A stretch of 64,000 nucleotides of DNA from Lysinibacter cavernae (GTDB taxonomy: Bacteria; Actinomycetota; Actinomycetes; Actinomycetales; Microbacteriaceae). The stretch is taken from the NCBI RefSeq assembly GCF_011758565.1, contig NZ_JAAMOX010000002.1, positions 62,001 to 126,000 of the forward strand, read 5' to 3'. Below are positions 17,550 through 26,359 of this stretch, piece after piece. Under the pieces are notes generated by a model. That model had not been told where the DNA came from and ran no database searches. It saw nothing but the letters and a program-made list of their open reading frames with translations. The first letter of the stretch is position 1; every line of letters starts with the position of its first letter. The position numbers and the translations under genes were made by a program.

Positions 17550-18563
17550 CTAGTCCTGGTGACTAAACGCCGCGTCGAAGGACCCCTCTGGCAGCTTCCA
17601 CAGGAGCGAGCGCACGTATTCAACCGCTTGGCTGGCTCCGTGAAGGCGGTCCATACCCGCATCCTCCCACTCAACAGAGATGGGCCCCTCGTACCCGATT
17701 GCTCTGAGCGCACGGAAGGAATCTTCCCACGGCACGTCCCCGTGACCGGTTGAGACGAAGTCCCAGCCGCGCCGCGGGTCTCCCCATGGGAGGTGCGAGC
17801 CGAGCACGCCAGCGCGCCCGTTCTGCGGGCGAAGCCGGGTGTCTTTGCAATCAACGTGGTAGATGCGGTCTTGAAAGTCCCAAATAAAGCCAACCGGGTC
17901 GATGTTTTGCCACATCATGTGGCTTGGGTCCCAGTTAAAGCCAAAGGCGGGACGGTGCCCAACCGCGTCGAGGGCGCGTTGCGACGACCAGTAGTCGTAG
18001 GCAATTTCGCTCGGGTGGACTTCGTGGGCAAAGCGCACGCCCTCGGCGTCGAACGCGTCAAGGATGGGGTTCCACCTCGTCGCAAAATCTTCAAAGCCCG
18101 CCTCAATCACGTCTGCGCCGACCGGCGGGAACATCGCAACATACTGCCAAATCTTTGAGCCGGTGAAGCCAACAACCGTGTCAACGTCGAGCATGCGCGC
18201 GACCCGTGCGGTGAGCTTCATCTCTTCCGCGGCGCGCTGCCGTACCCCCTCGGCCTCGCCGTCGCCCCACACCTTGCTGCCAACGATCGCCTGGTGGCGA
18301 AAGTCGATCGGGTCGTCGCAGACCGCCTGCCCGGTGAGGTGGTTGGAAATTGCCCACACGTTCAGGCCGTAGCAGTCGAGGATGTCGAGTCTCCCCCGCA
18401 GGTAATCTGGCTCGTCAATCGCGCGCCAGACGTTCAGGTGCTCGCCCGAACAGGCAATTTCGAGGCCGTCGTAGCCCCACGAGCTTGCGAGCTTTGCGAC
18501 CTCTTCAAGCGGGAGGTCTGCCCACTGCCCGGTAAACAGTGTGACGGGTTGGGTGGTGGTCAT
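17550..18563 (-). CDS. Sugar phosphate isomerase/epimerase-like TIM-barrel protein
   Basis: A 337-residue member of the xylose isomerase-like TIM-barrel superfamily. Metal-ligand strands are visible: GLEIACSGEH (near 33), FAHEVHPSE (near 180), FNWDPSHM (near 215), HVDCKDTR (near 245) and SVEWEDAG (near 300). Enzymes of this group epimerise or isomerise keto-sugars, often after a Gfo/Idh/MocA enzyme has oxidised the sugar. It is the last gene of a seven-gene leftward operon, its start overlapping the stop of the dehydrogenase gene by four bases. The exact substrate is unknown. Confidence 0.85.
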   Translation of the reverse strand: MTTTQPVTLFTGQWADLPLEEVAKLASSWGYDGLEIACSGEHLNVWRAIDEPDYLRGRLDILDCYGLNVWAISNHLTGQAVCDDPIDFRHQAIVGSKVWGDGEAEGVRQRAAEEMKLTARVARMLDVDTVVGFTGSKIWQYVAMFPPVGADVIEAGFEDFATRWNPILDAFDAEGVRFAHEVHPSEIAYDYWSSQRALDAVGHRPAFGFNWDPSHMMWQNIDPVGFIWDFQDRIYHVDCKDTRLRPQNGRAGVLGSHLPWGDPRRGWDFVSTGHGDVPWEDSFRALRAIGYEGPISVEWEDAGMDRLHGASQAVEYVRSLLWKLPEGSFDAAFSHQD

Positions 18564-19738
18564 AGCGTTCCAATCGTGTGCTCCGCGGCGGGGTCGGTCA
18601 GGGCAACCGTTCTGCTGTGATCTTGCGCGCTCAACGCAATCGCGTCAAGTACTCGCTGCGTCGCGAGGCCGTCGTCAAAGCTCGGCGACGGGTTCCTGTC
18701 TCCCTCAACACACTGCAGAAATTGCCCCATCTGATTAATGAAGGAGCTCTCCCACCCGAGAATGTGGCCCGTTGGCCACCAGTTGCTGAGGAAGGGGTGC
18801 TCAGGTTCGGTCACAAGGATGCGTCGAAATCCTTGTTCCCGCTCTGGCAGGTCGGCATCGTAAAACCACAGCTCGTTGAGCGACTCAAGATCAAACCGAA
18901 GCGCGCCTCGTGAGCCGAAGACCTCGATGCTGAGACTGTTTTTTGCTCCTGTCGCGCAGCGCGAAACCTCGACGGAGGCAATTGCGCCGGAAACGAGCGT
19001 GCAGACTCCCCAGGCAGCATCATCCACGGTCACCTGCTCTCGACCGTTTGGGCCTGGCCGCTCGGTCACAAACGTTTTCAGCGTGCCAGAAACGCTACTC
19101 ACTCGATCTCCCGTGAGAAAACGGATCTGATCAATGGCGTGCGAGGCGAGGTCGCCAAGCACGCCTGATCCCGCCGTCTCCTTTCGCAGACGCCAGGTCA
19201 TTGGTGCGTCTTCGCGCACCAGCCAATCTTGGAGATAACTCACCCGAATCTGACGAATCTCGCCGAGTCTCCCGCCTTCGATCAGCGAACGGGCTTCCGC
19301 GAGCGCCGGGATACTGCGGTAGTTGAATCCGACCATCGACCTGACGCCTCGCGAGGCCGCTGATCGAGCAGCGGCCGCCATGAGTTCTGCCTCGGCGAGC
19401 GTATTTGCCAGGGGTTTTTCCACGAGCACGTGTTTGCCTGCGTCGAGGGCCCTGATGGCGTAGTCGGCGTGGAGGTGGCCCGGCGCACAAATATCAACGA
19501 TCTGGATGTCGTCCCTCCGCAGCACCGCCTCAAAATCCGTCGAGACTTCTGCCCAGCCGAGTTTCTCTCTGGCTGCGGATGCGCGGCCAAGATCCCGACC
19601 GACCAGCACCTGTTTGCGGACGGGGGCAACATCAGCAAATCCGCTGACCGCTCCCCACGCGTGCGAGTGGGCTCGACCCATGAACGAGTGGCCAACCATG
19701 GCAACGCCATAGCCTGCGCCCTCAACCGCCCCGGTCAT
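18560..19738 (-). CDS. Gfo/Idh/MocA-family oxidoreductase
   Basis: A 392-residue NAD(P)-dependent sugar or inositol dehydrogenase. The Rossmann motif GHSFMG lies near residues 16-21, the family signature EKPLAN near 105, and a catalytic His/Asp-type segment (DLASHAIDQIRF) near 205. The open frame extends 36 codons upstream, but ATG 19738 overlaps the permease stop as ATGA and gives the proper N-terminus. Its partner TIM-barrel gene overlaps its 3' end. A second Gfo/Idh/MocA gene lies in the same operon, a pattern typical of oxidise-epimerise-reduce sugar pathways. Confidence 0.88.
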   Translation of the reverse strand: MTGAVEGAGYGVAMVGHSFMGRAHSHAWGAVSGFADVAPVRKQVLVGRDLGRASAAREKLGWAEVSTDFEAVLRRDDIQIVDICAPGHLHADYAIRALDAGKHVLVEKPLANTLAEAELMAAAARSAASRGVRSMVGFNYRSIPALAEARSLIEGGRLGEIRQIRVSYLQDWLVREDAPMTWRLRKETAGSGVLGDLASHAIDQIRFLTGDRVSSVSGTLKTFVTERPGPNGREQVTVDDAAWGVCTLVSGAIASVEVSRCATGAKNSLSIEVFGSRGALRFDLESLNELWFYDADLPEREQGFRRILVTEPEHPFLSNWWPTGHILGWESSFINQMGQFLQCVEGDRNPSPSFDDGLATQRVLDAIALSAQDHSRTVALTDPAAEHTIGTL

Positions 19739-20574
19739 TTGACGGCCCCAGACGCGAGACCAGCGACCAGGTGCTTCTGCACGAGAATGAAGGCGATAAG
19801 TACGGGCAACGACAGGGTGACGGATGCCGCCATGAGCTGATTCCACAGCACGTCACTCTGGCTGGCATACGCACGAAGCCCAACCGCGAGCGTTTTGGTT
19901 GACTCGTTAGTCAGCACCGAGGCAAACAGCACCTCGCTCCAGGCCGTAATAAACGAGTACACGGCCACCGCAATTATGCCCGGCTTTGCAACGGGAAGCA
20001 CCACGTGCCAGAGCGCGCCAAGCCGGGAGGTTCCGTCGATCATGGCCGCCTCTTCGAGGGCCGCCGGTATGGCAGCAAAATAACCAGAGAGCATCCAGAT
20101 CGCGAAGGGAAGCGTGAAGGTGAGGTAGGTCACGATGAGTCCGCCGAGGGTGCCTTGAAGCTGCAGCCCTGTTGAGGTGCGGATCTGCGTAAACATGAGG
20201 AACAGCGGGAGGAGGAACAGTATTCCAGGGAACATCTGCGTCGAGAGCACGATCAGGGTAAACGGTTTTTTACCACGAAAGCTCAGCCTGGCAACCGCGT
20301 ACGCCGCAAGCACCGCGATGATGACCGAGAGCACGGTCGCCGTCACCGTCACGATGATGCTGTTGGAGAAGTACCGCGCGAGCGGCACCGTTGTCCACAT
20401 ATCGATATATGGCTGGATGGTGAGCGTCTCAGGGATCCACCTGAACACGCCTGACACATCCTTGAGTGGCTTAAACGACGTGCTCAGGATGACGTAGAGC
20501 GGCACCGCGATAAAGATGCTGAGGGCGGTGAGGACTATTGCCCTCGCGATTCGGAAGTTACGCGTCTCAATCAT
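19735..20574 (-). CDS. Carbohydrate ABC transporter permease (MalG-like)
   Basis: A 279-residue inner-membrane permease with six helices. The EAA loop (EEAAMIDGTSRLGALWHVVLP, about residues 185-205) is the docking site for the ATPase. It belongs to the CUT1 group, like MalG/UgpE. It overlaps the MalF-like gene by eight bases and the dehydrogenase gene by four. No ATPase gene is present in the operon, so a shared MsiK-type ATPase encoded elsewhere probably energises it. Confidence 0.92.
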   Translation of the reverse strand: MIETRNFRIARAIVLTALSIFIAVPLYVILSTSFKPLKDVSGVFRWIPETLTIQPYIDMWTTVPLARYFSNSIIVTVTATVLSVIIAVLAAYAVARLSFRGKKPFTLIVLSTQMFPGILFLLPLFLMFTQIRTSTGLQLQGTLGGLIVTYLTFTLPFAIWMLSGYFAAIPAALEEAAMIDGTSRLGALWHVVLPVAKPGIIAVAVYSFITAWSEVLFASVLTNESTKTLAVGLRAYASQSDVLWNQLMAASVTLSLPVLIAFILVQKHLVAGLASGAVK

Positions 20575-21595
20575 TGTCTTCTCCCGAGTTCTTCAAGACG
20601 AGGCGGATGTAGACAAGCGAGGCCCCGAGGAGGGCGATGAGCAGCAGCACGCTCATCGCTCCGCCAAGACCGAAGTTCCACGACACAAAGGAGTTTTGGT
20701 AGATCAACGGAGACAGCAGCGTCGCTTCTTTTGGTGAGCTCTGCCCAAACAAGACGTAGGGAACGTTGAACTGGTTAAACGTCCACAGCGACGTCACCAG
20801 CAGCAAGATCGCGTTGGCGGGTTTGATCATGGGAAGCGTGATGCGACGGAACTGCTTCCACAGCGATGCGCCGTCGAGTGATGCCGCTTCGTAGACCTCA
20901 CTCGGGATGGTCTGCAGCGCAGCCATAAGCATGAGGAACGCAAACGGCCAGAGCTGCCAAACGTTCACGATGATCATCGCGATGAACGAGTTGCTACCAA
21001 GCAGCCAGAACGGCCGATCATCGCCAAAGAGGTGCAGCGTATCAACGAGCACCTGATTCACGGCGCCGTCTCGCTGGTTGAACATAAACGCCCAAGCGAT
21101 TGTGGTCACAAAACCGGGAAGGGCGTATGGCACGAGGAAGAAGGTGCGAAGGATTGCCCTCCCCCTGAACGCGGAGTTGAGGAAGACGGCTGCCGCCATT
21201 CCAAGCACCCACGACAGGCCAACAACGATAATCGTGTAGAGGAGCGTACGGCCAAGGGTCTCAAAGAACTGCTGCCCGATCGTGCCGCGAGGGTCGAGAC
21301 CGTTGATGAAGTTCTGGAGCCCAACAAACGGCGCCGTTGTCCAGTTGGTGATGTTGAGCTGGGTGAGACCGAGGAAGGCGATCCAGACCCCAAGGAGCAT
21401 GGGGATGATGTGGATGAACAGCTCCATAAACGCTGCGGGGGCGACAAGCGCATACCCGAGTTTCGAACGTTTTGGTTTGCGCGGTTCTTCGACCACGTAT
21501 GGGGTTTGGTCGTCAGCTGTTATTGGGGGCGACGGGGGTGTTTTGGTTGGCGGGTCAGTTTCCGGTGGACCGGCGACCACAGTTGGTTGCGACAC
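20567..21595 (-). CDS. Carbohydrate ABC transporter permease (MalF-like)
   Basis: A 342-residue permease. A cytoplasmic N-terminal extension rich in Pro and Thr (about 1-45) is followed by six helices with the EAA loop YEAASLDGASLWKQFRRITL near residue 245. CUT1-type, like MalF/UgpA. The gene follows the binding-lipoprotein gene by 61 bases and overlaps the MalG-like gene. It forms the channel with that partner for uptake of a sugar or glycoside. Confidence 0.92.
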   Translation of the reverse strand: MSQPTVVAGPPETDPPTKTPPSPPITADDQTPYVVEEPRKPKRSKLGYALVAPAAFMELFIHIIPMLLGVWIAFLGLTQLNITNWTTAPFVGLQNFINGLDPRGTIGQQFFETLGRTLLYTIIVVGLSWVLGMAAAVFLNSAFRGRAILRTFFLVPYALPGFVTTIAWAFMFNQRDGAVNQVLVDTLHLFGDDRPFWLLGSNSFIAMIIVNVWQLWPFAFLMLMAALQTIPSEVYEAASLDGASLWKQFRRITLPMIKPANAILLLVTSLWTFNQFNVPYVLFGQSSPKEATLLSPLIYQNSFVSWNFGLGGAMSVLLLIALLGASLVYIRLVLKNSGEDND

Positions 21596-21656
21596 AATTC
21601 CTCCTCTGGTGAGAGGGGCGGCTCAGCCAGGCCAAGCCGCCCCTCAACAACCGTTG

Positions 21657-23015
21657 TTAGCCGATTGCCGCAGACATTTGGTCGTTGGCGTCGCTCAGGG
21701 CTTTTGTGATATCCGCTTCGGATACCGCCCCTGTTGTGGCCTTTGCAAAGAGGTCCTTCAGCGCGGTCCCAACGAGTGTTTCCATTTGGCCCTCGGAGGA
21801 GACGAGAGGCATTGGTGCCGAGTTGTTTTCGAGCGTCTGCTGCTTGAGCTTGACCTCTTCCGATTGGAAGGCCTCATCGCTGTAGGCATCCGTCACCACT
21901 GGGAGCGAGGTGAACGTCTTATTGAGGGCGATCTGCTCGTCGGTGCTCGTGAGGAAGCCAACGAAGTCGATTGCGGCGTCCTTGTTCTTCGCGTTCTTGA
22001 ACACGGAGAGATTGATGCCAGCCACGTGGCTCACGATGGGCTCTCCCCCTGCGGCGAGCGGGTCAATCATTGGCACCATTGCCACGCCCCAGTCGGTAAA
22101 GTCACGAGCTTCGAAGTTCTTGATGGGGCTCTGATTGAAGATCATTGCGGCCTTTCCATCAATGAGGTTGGTCACAACCGGGGTTGAGTCGGTGAGCTCG
22201 GCGTCGGAGGGCGACATGATCTTGTGCTCTGCCATGAGGCTGACGTAGTCGTTCACACCCTGGACGATGCCGTCTGCCGCAAACTGTGGCTTGTCGTCAT
22301 CGGTGAAGAGCGTGCTGCCGTGCTGCAGGCCCTTGGCGAATGCCTGGTGGGAGTTGTCGGAGAGCGAAGCGCCTGCCCCGCTGTAGCCCCACTGGTCGAT
22401 GGTGCCGTCGCCGTCGGTGTCCTTCGTGAGCTTCTTGCCAACCTCGATGAATTCTTCCCAGGTTGCCGGAGGCTCAGTAATACCGGCCTCCTCAAACAGC
22501 TTGGTGTTGTAGTACATGTTGTAAGCGAGGCCGTAGAGCGGCACCGACGTGTGAGCTGCACCTTTCTTTCCACCGGTGTCCCACGACGATTGGATAAAGC
22601 GATCCTGTCCACCAACCGCCTCGAGGAGCTTGCCCTCAACCGGCTCAAACGCACCCGTCTCCTGCAAGGTGACGGCCCAGGTGTTTCCGATGTTGAGCAC
22701 GTCGGGGCCGTCGCCGCTCGATACGGCGGTCAGGATGCGCATGTAGAGGTCTGACCACGGAATAACCTCGAGGTTGACCTTGGTTCCCGTTTCTTCCTCA
22801 AAACGCTTGAGCGTTGGCTCGAGGCGCTTCTTATCGTCTTCTAGGGAGGTGCCTTGGTTGGATGCCCAGTAGGTGATTTCCCCGCCGGATGCGCCGTCAG
22901 TGCTGCCACCGCCGCCGTCGCCTCCCGAGCATCCGCTCATCAGCAGTGTCGCCGTCGCCAGTAGGGCGAGCGGGGCGAGTGTTTTTTTCCAGCCAGATTT
23001 CCGATGTGTTGCCAT
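21657..23015 (-). CDS. Sugar-binding lipoprotein of ABC transporter
   Basis: A 452-residue extracellular solute-binding protein of family 1 (MalE-like). The N-terminus has basic residues, a hydrophobic stretch and the lipobox LMSGC with Cys29 as lipidation site, followed by a Gly/Ser/Asp-rich linker. The mature part begins with the typical ITYWASNQ strand. It should capture the substrate outside the membrane and pass it to the two downstream permeases. A 105-base gap upstream with a CGCCT/AGGCG hairpin separates it from the first two genes and may allow its own expression level. Confidence 0.92.
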   Translation of the reverse strand: MATHRKSGWKKTLAPLALLATATLLMSGCSGGDGGGGSTDGASGGEITYWASNQGTSLEDDKKRLEPTLKRFEEETGTKVNLEVIPWSDLYMRILTAVSSGDGPDVLNIGNTWAVTLQETGAFEPVEGKLLEAVGGQDRFIQSSWDTGGKKGAAHTSVPLYGLAYNMYYNTKLFEEAGITEPPATWEEFIEVGKKLTKDTDGDGTIDQWGYSGAGASLSDNSHQAFAKGLQHGSTLFTDDDKPQFAADGIVQGVNDYVSLMAEHKIMSPSDAELTDSTPVVTNLIDGKAAMIFNQSPIKNFEARDFTDWGVAMVPMIDPLAAGGEPIVSHVAGINLSVFKNAKNKDAAIDFVGFLTSTDEQIALNKTFTSLPVVTDAYSDEAFQSEEVKLKQQTLENNSAPMPLVSSEGQMETLVGTALKDLFAKATTGAVSEADITKALSDANDQMSAAIG

Positions 23016-23091
23016 GATGTCCTCTTCGTTGAGTGATCAGTTCTGCTTGGTGCAGGGTTGTGGTGTTGGTTGTGGTGATGTGGGTGGTGAT

Positions 23092-23107
23092 CGCCTCCGC
23101 GCAGGCG
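23092..23107. promoter_or_regulatory. Small hairpin in the gap before the binding-lipoprotein gene
   Basis: CGCCT and AGGCG arms with a six-base CG-rich loop, next to a GT-rich stretch (23060-23090). It lies inside the operon just before the binding-protein gene, where RNA-processing or attenuation hairpins are common in sugar ABC operons. This role is inferred from position. Confidence 0.3.
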
Positions 23108-23120
23108 GGAGATACCGGGG

Positions 23121-24227
23121 TTAGAGGGTTGCTGCTCGTGGGTCCCAGTCGGCGGGCAGCAGCTCCGAGCGCGGCGCTGAGCTCGTGACAGGAACAAATT
23201 CGCCCAGCTCACCTGACTCGGTGATCGAGGTCATTGCATCAACAACGTGGTAAGCAAGCTCTCCGGTTGCGCGGTGGGCGCGGCCCTCTCTGATGGCCCT
23301 CGCCATGTCAAGCGCGCCTGTCCCTCGGCTCGATTTCTCGGCGACGGTTGCAATGGTCTGCCAGTCGGTCTCCCCCGCTTTGCACAGGCGAATCTCGCCG
23401 TCAAAGTTGTTGGGGTCTGGGAACGCGATGGTGGCTTCGGTTCCGGTGACCTCAAACACGCCCATGTTGACCCGAGGAGAGTCGAAGCTAAAAACGCTCT
23501 GGGCGCTCGCTCCGCCGGCAAACTGGGTGAGGGCCGAGACGTGAGTTGGCACGGTCACTTCAAAACTGGTGCCGGCGCGGGGCCCGGAACCGATGATGCG
23601 CTCAGTGCGTGATCGCGAGGTCACCGCAGCAACCTTCTCAATCGCGCCAAACGTCTGCACGAGGGTCGTGAGGTAGTACGGGCCAACGTCGAAGAGCGGG
23701 CCAGCCCCGTACTGGAACAGGAACGCTGGGTTTGGATGCCATGACTCGGGGCCAGGGCTCTGCAGGATAGTCAGCGCGGTGAGCGGGGTACCGATGTCCC
23801 CTCGCTGAACGGCCGCGAGCGCCGTTTGCAGGCCTTCGCCGAGGAAGGTGTCGGGGGCACAGCCGAGGCGCACGCCAGCACGTTCGGCGGCTTCGAGGAG
23901 CTGGGCTCCACTCTCCCTGTCAAGCGAGAACGGCTTCTCGCTCCACACGTGCTTGCCCTGCGCGATGGCGGCGAGCGCAATCTCAACGTGGGCGGCCGGG
24001 ATAGTGAGATTGATTACGAGTTCAACATCCGGATGATTGATGACGCTTTCGGCGTCGCCGCTGCTCCCGATGCCAAATTCCTTTGCCCGTTCGGCGGCGG
24101 CTTCTGGGAAAAGGTCGCCAACTGCGACCACCTCGATGTCAGGAAACGAGATGAGGTTTTCGATGTAGGTCTTCGAGATGACGCCAGCGCCAATCACTCC
24201 AACGCGAACCGGGTGCTGAGCTGCCAT
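23121..24227 (-). CDS. Gfo/Idh/MocA-family oxidoreductase
   Basis: A 368-residue dehydrogenase. VGVIGAGVI near residues 8-16 is the nucleotide-binding loop, EKPFSL near 97 is the family signature, and GPYYLTTL near 180 lies in the active-site region. It is the second gene of the operon, two bases after the upstream TIM-barrel gene. It is only distantly similar to the other Gfo/Idh/MocA enzyme of the operon, so the two probably act on different intermediates. Confidence 0.88.
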   Translation of the reverse strand: MAAQHPVRVGVIGAGVISKTYIENLISFPDIEVVAVGDLFPEAAAERAKEFGIGSSGDAESVINHPDVELVINLTIPAAHVEIALAAIAQGKHVWSEKPFSLDRESGAQLLEAAERAGVRLGCAPDTFLGEGLQTALAAVQRGDIGTPLTALTILQSPGPESWHPNPAFLFQYGAGPLFDVGPYYLTTLVQTFGAIEKVAAVTSRSRTERIIGSGPRAGTSFEVTVPTHVSALTQFAGGASAQSVFSFDSPRVNMGVFEVTGTEATIAFPDPNNFDGEIRLCKAGETDWQTIATVAEKSSRGTGALDMARAIREGRAHRATGELAYHVVDAMTSITESGELGEFVPVTSSAPRSELLPADWDPRAATL

Positions 24228-24229
24228 GG

Positions 24230-24976
24230 TTACTTCACCCCAATCTGATTGAGGTATGCGTAGCTGTCGGCAACCGCGGTGAACATGTCGCCCCTGGTGT
24301 CGTCGAGTTCAACGACCTGCGCAGTAAGGGAGCCGGCCGCCGCCAAGATCTCGTGAAGCGGGAGCACTCCCTGGCCAAGCGCAACCTGATCTTTTGGTTC
24401 GCGCGTCGCTGGGCCGTCTTTGATGTGAATGAAGGTCACGCGACTGCCAAGGTCTCGGAGCAGTTGTGGGACATCTGCCCCCGCAACCTGCGCCCAATAG
24501 GTATCAATTTCAAGCACAACCGAGGGGTCAAGGAAATCGGTGAGCACCTCGATTGAGCGGCGGTCGTCTACGATCGTCTCGACCTCCCACCAGTGGTTGT
24601 GGTAACCAACCGAGATACCGTGCGTTGCACCAACGGCTGCGGCGGCGTTGAGACCGGCAGCGATCTGCTCGATGCCCGATCGAGTTGTCCATTGCTCTTC
24701 TGGGACAAACGGGTCGATGACGGTTCCGATGCCGAGCTTGGCGGCCGCCTCGAAGATGTCGTTTTGGTTCTCGGAGAGCAGGGGCGCATGCCCGCTTGGT
24801 GCGTTCAGGCTGTGCTGCGTGAGCGCGGCAGCAAATTCATCGGCCCGGTCAACAAACCGGTACGGCTCCACTGCGGTGAATCCGATCTCGGCAACGCGCG
24901 CAATCGTTGCGGCAAGATCGTGTTCGAGGGCTTCTCGCAGCGTGTACAGCTGGAGTGAAGTGACGGGCTGAACCAT
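24230..24976 (-). CDS. Sugar phosphate isomerase/epimerase-like TIM-barrel protein
   Basis: A 248-residue xylose isomerase-like TIM barrel. Metal-site strands are visible as AVEPYRF (near 35), GYHNHWWEVE (near 140), LEIDTYW (near 180) and FIHIKDGP (near 205). It is the first gene of the leftward operon, with AAGGAGAG seven bases before the ATG. It is much shorter than the 337-residue TIM-barrel protein at the other end of the operon, so the two are not recent duplicates. It likely epimerises or isomerises a keto-sugar made by a partner dehydrogenase. Confidence 0.85.
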   Translation of the reverse strand: MVQPVTSLQLYTLREALEHDLAATIARVAEIGFTAVEPYRFVDRADEFAAALTQHSLNAPSGHAPLLSENQNDIFEAAAKLGIGTVIDPFVPEEQWTTRSGIEQIAAGLNAAAAVGATHGISVGYHNHWWEVETIVDDRRSIEVLTDFLDPSVVLEIDTYWAQVAGADVPQLLRDLGSRVTFIHIKDGPATREPKDQVALGQGVLPLHEILAAAGSLTAQVVELDDTRGDMFTAVADSYAYLNQIGVK

Positions 24977-25031
24977 TGACTCTCCTTTGAGCGGCGTCGA
25001 TCGGGTGTATCGATACTGCCAACCTAGTCTG

Positions 25032-25057
25032 ACTTTTGTTCACTAGCAAGCAAAAGT
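25032..25057. promoter_or_regulatory. Inverted repeat, candidate ROK-regulator operator
   Basis: Perfect seven-base arms ACTTTTG (25032-25038) and CAAAAGT (25051-25057) flank 12 bases in the AT-rich gap between the sugar operon and the divergent ROK regulator. Its position and dyad symmetry fit an operator bound by that regulator and controlling one or both promoters. Confidence 0.45.
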
Positions 25058-25168
25058 ATTGAATATTTATTAATCTTTTGGTTAATTCATTGGCTTTTGC
25101 GGCTTCCTTCGAGCCGGAACTCACCAAAGTGACATCAAAAAGCGCGCCTCCCGTGCTTTAATGAGGGC

Positions 25169-26359
25169 ATGCTGACACAGGTGGGGATCTCCCCAAGCCA
25201 ATCCGGTGCCGGAGACCTGCTCCACACCATGCACGACGGTATCGCGCGCACCAAAGCGGAAATCATTTCCCTCACAGGGCTCGCTCGCTCAACCGTCACG
25301 GCTCGCATCGAGCAGTTGCTCGAACTTGGGTTGCTTCGAGAGCACACCACCGGCGTCTCAACTGGTGGACGCCCACCGGTGCAGTACCTGTTCAACGAGC
25401 AAGCCGGAGTCATCATCGGGGTTGAACTCGGCGCGACCCACGGCATCGTTGCCCTCACCAACCTCGCACACACCACCCTCGGCACCGAACGGACAGCGAT
25501 CAACATCGCAGACGGGCCAGAGACCGTCCTCGATTGGGTTCTCGCCTCGATCGCTTCCCTCCTCGGGGCTTCCGGCGTTGACCCGGCGTCGCTCATGGGC
25601 ATCGGGATCGGCGTGCCTGGTCCGGTTGAGTTCTCAAGCGGGCGCCCCTTCAGCCCGCCGATCATGCCTGGCTGGGACCGATTCGATATCCCCACCTACC
25701 TTCAGCGGACGTTTGACGTACCCGTGCTTGTTGATAATGACGTGAACATCCTTGCGCTCGGCGAACACGCAACGGAGTGGACCCACGCGAGCGATTTCAT
25801 TTATGTCAAGGTTGCAACCGGAATTGGCGCAGGCATCATCGTCGGCGGCCAACTGCAACGGGGAGCCCAGGGGTCTGCTGGCGATATCGGGCACGTGCCG
25901 GTTCCATACAGCGCCGATTCGCTGCGCGAGCCAACCGATGAACGCGACCTCGAAGGCATTGCGAGCGGTACGGCGATCGCGGAGCACCTGACCCGAAACG
26001 GCGTTCCCGCCCGAAACTCCAAAGACGTGGTTGAGCTGGTTCGCGCGAACTCGCCAGAGGCGATCGCGGCTACTCGCCAGGCCGGACGCGAGCTCGGAGA
26101 AACGCTTTCGTGGATCGTCAGCCTCCTCAACCCCTCAGTAATCGCCATCGGCGGCAGCATCTCCCATGCGGGGGAACACCTGCTCGCCGGCGTCAGGGAA
26201 GTTGTCTATAAGCGCTCGACGCCGCTCGCCACCCAGCGACTCACCATTGTTCAGGCCAACACCGGCGAACTTGCCGGCGCGGTTGGCGCAACAATACTGG
26301 TGACCCAGCGCATCCTCTCCCCCGAATATGTGGATTCCCTCGTTGCGCAGCTGAGCTAG
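25169..26359 (+). CDS. ROK-family transcriptional regulator (NagC/XylR-like)
   Basis: A 396-residue protein. The N-terminal winged helix (about residues 15-70, with SLTGLARSTVTARIEQLL as recognition region) is joined to a ROK sugar-kinase fold with GIGVPGPV near 150 and VLVDNDVN near 188. The usual ROK zinc motif of Cys residues after GHVPV is absent. It is divergent from the sugar operon and likely represses it until the transported sugar binds. Its last four bases (CTAG) overlap the end of the convergent sigma-factor gene. Confidence 0.9.
   Translation: MLTQVGISPSQSGAGDLLHTMHDGIARTKAEIISLTGLARSTVTARIEQLLELGLLREHTTGVSTGGRPPVQYLFNEQAGVIIGVELGATHGIVALTNLAHTTLGTERTAINIADGPETVLDWVLASIASLLGASGVDPASLMGIGIGVPGPVEFSSGRPFSPPIMPGWDRFDIPTYLQRTFDVPVLVDNDVNILALGEHATEWTHASDFIYVKVATGIGAGIIVGGQLQRGAQGSAGDIGHVPVPYSADSLREPTDERDLEGIASGTAIAEHLTRNGVPARNSKDVVELVRANSPEAIAATRQAGRELGETLSWIVSLLNPSVIAIGGSISHAGEHLLAGVREVVYKRSTPLATQRLTIVQANTGELAGAVGATILVTQRILSPEYVDSLVAQLS

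Noticed and set aside
23050-23095. GT-rich stretch as a microsatellite or CRISPR-like repeat
   Set aside because: Irregular TGGTG/TTGTGG runs with no constant unit or spacer; low-complexity intergenic DNA.
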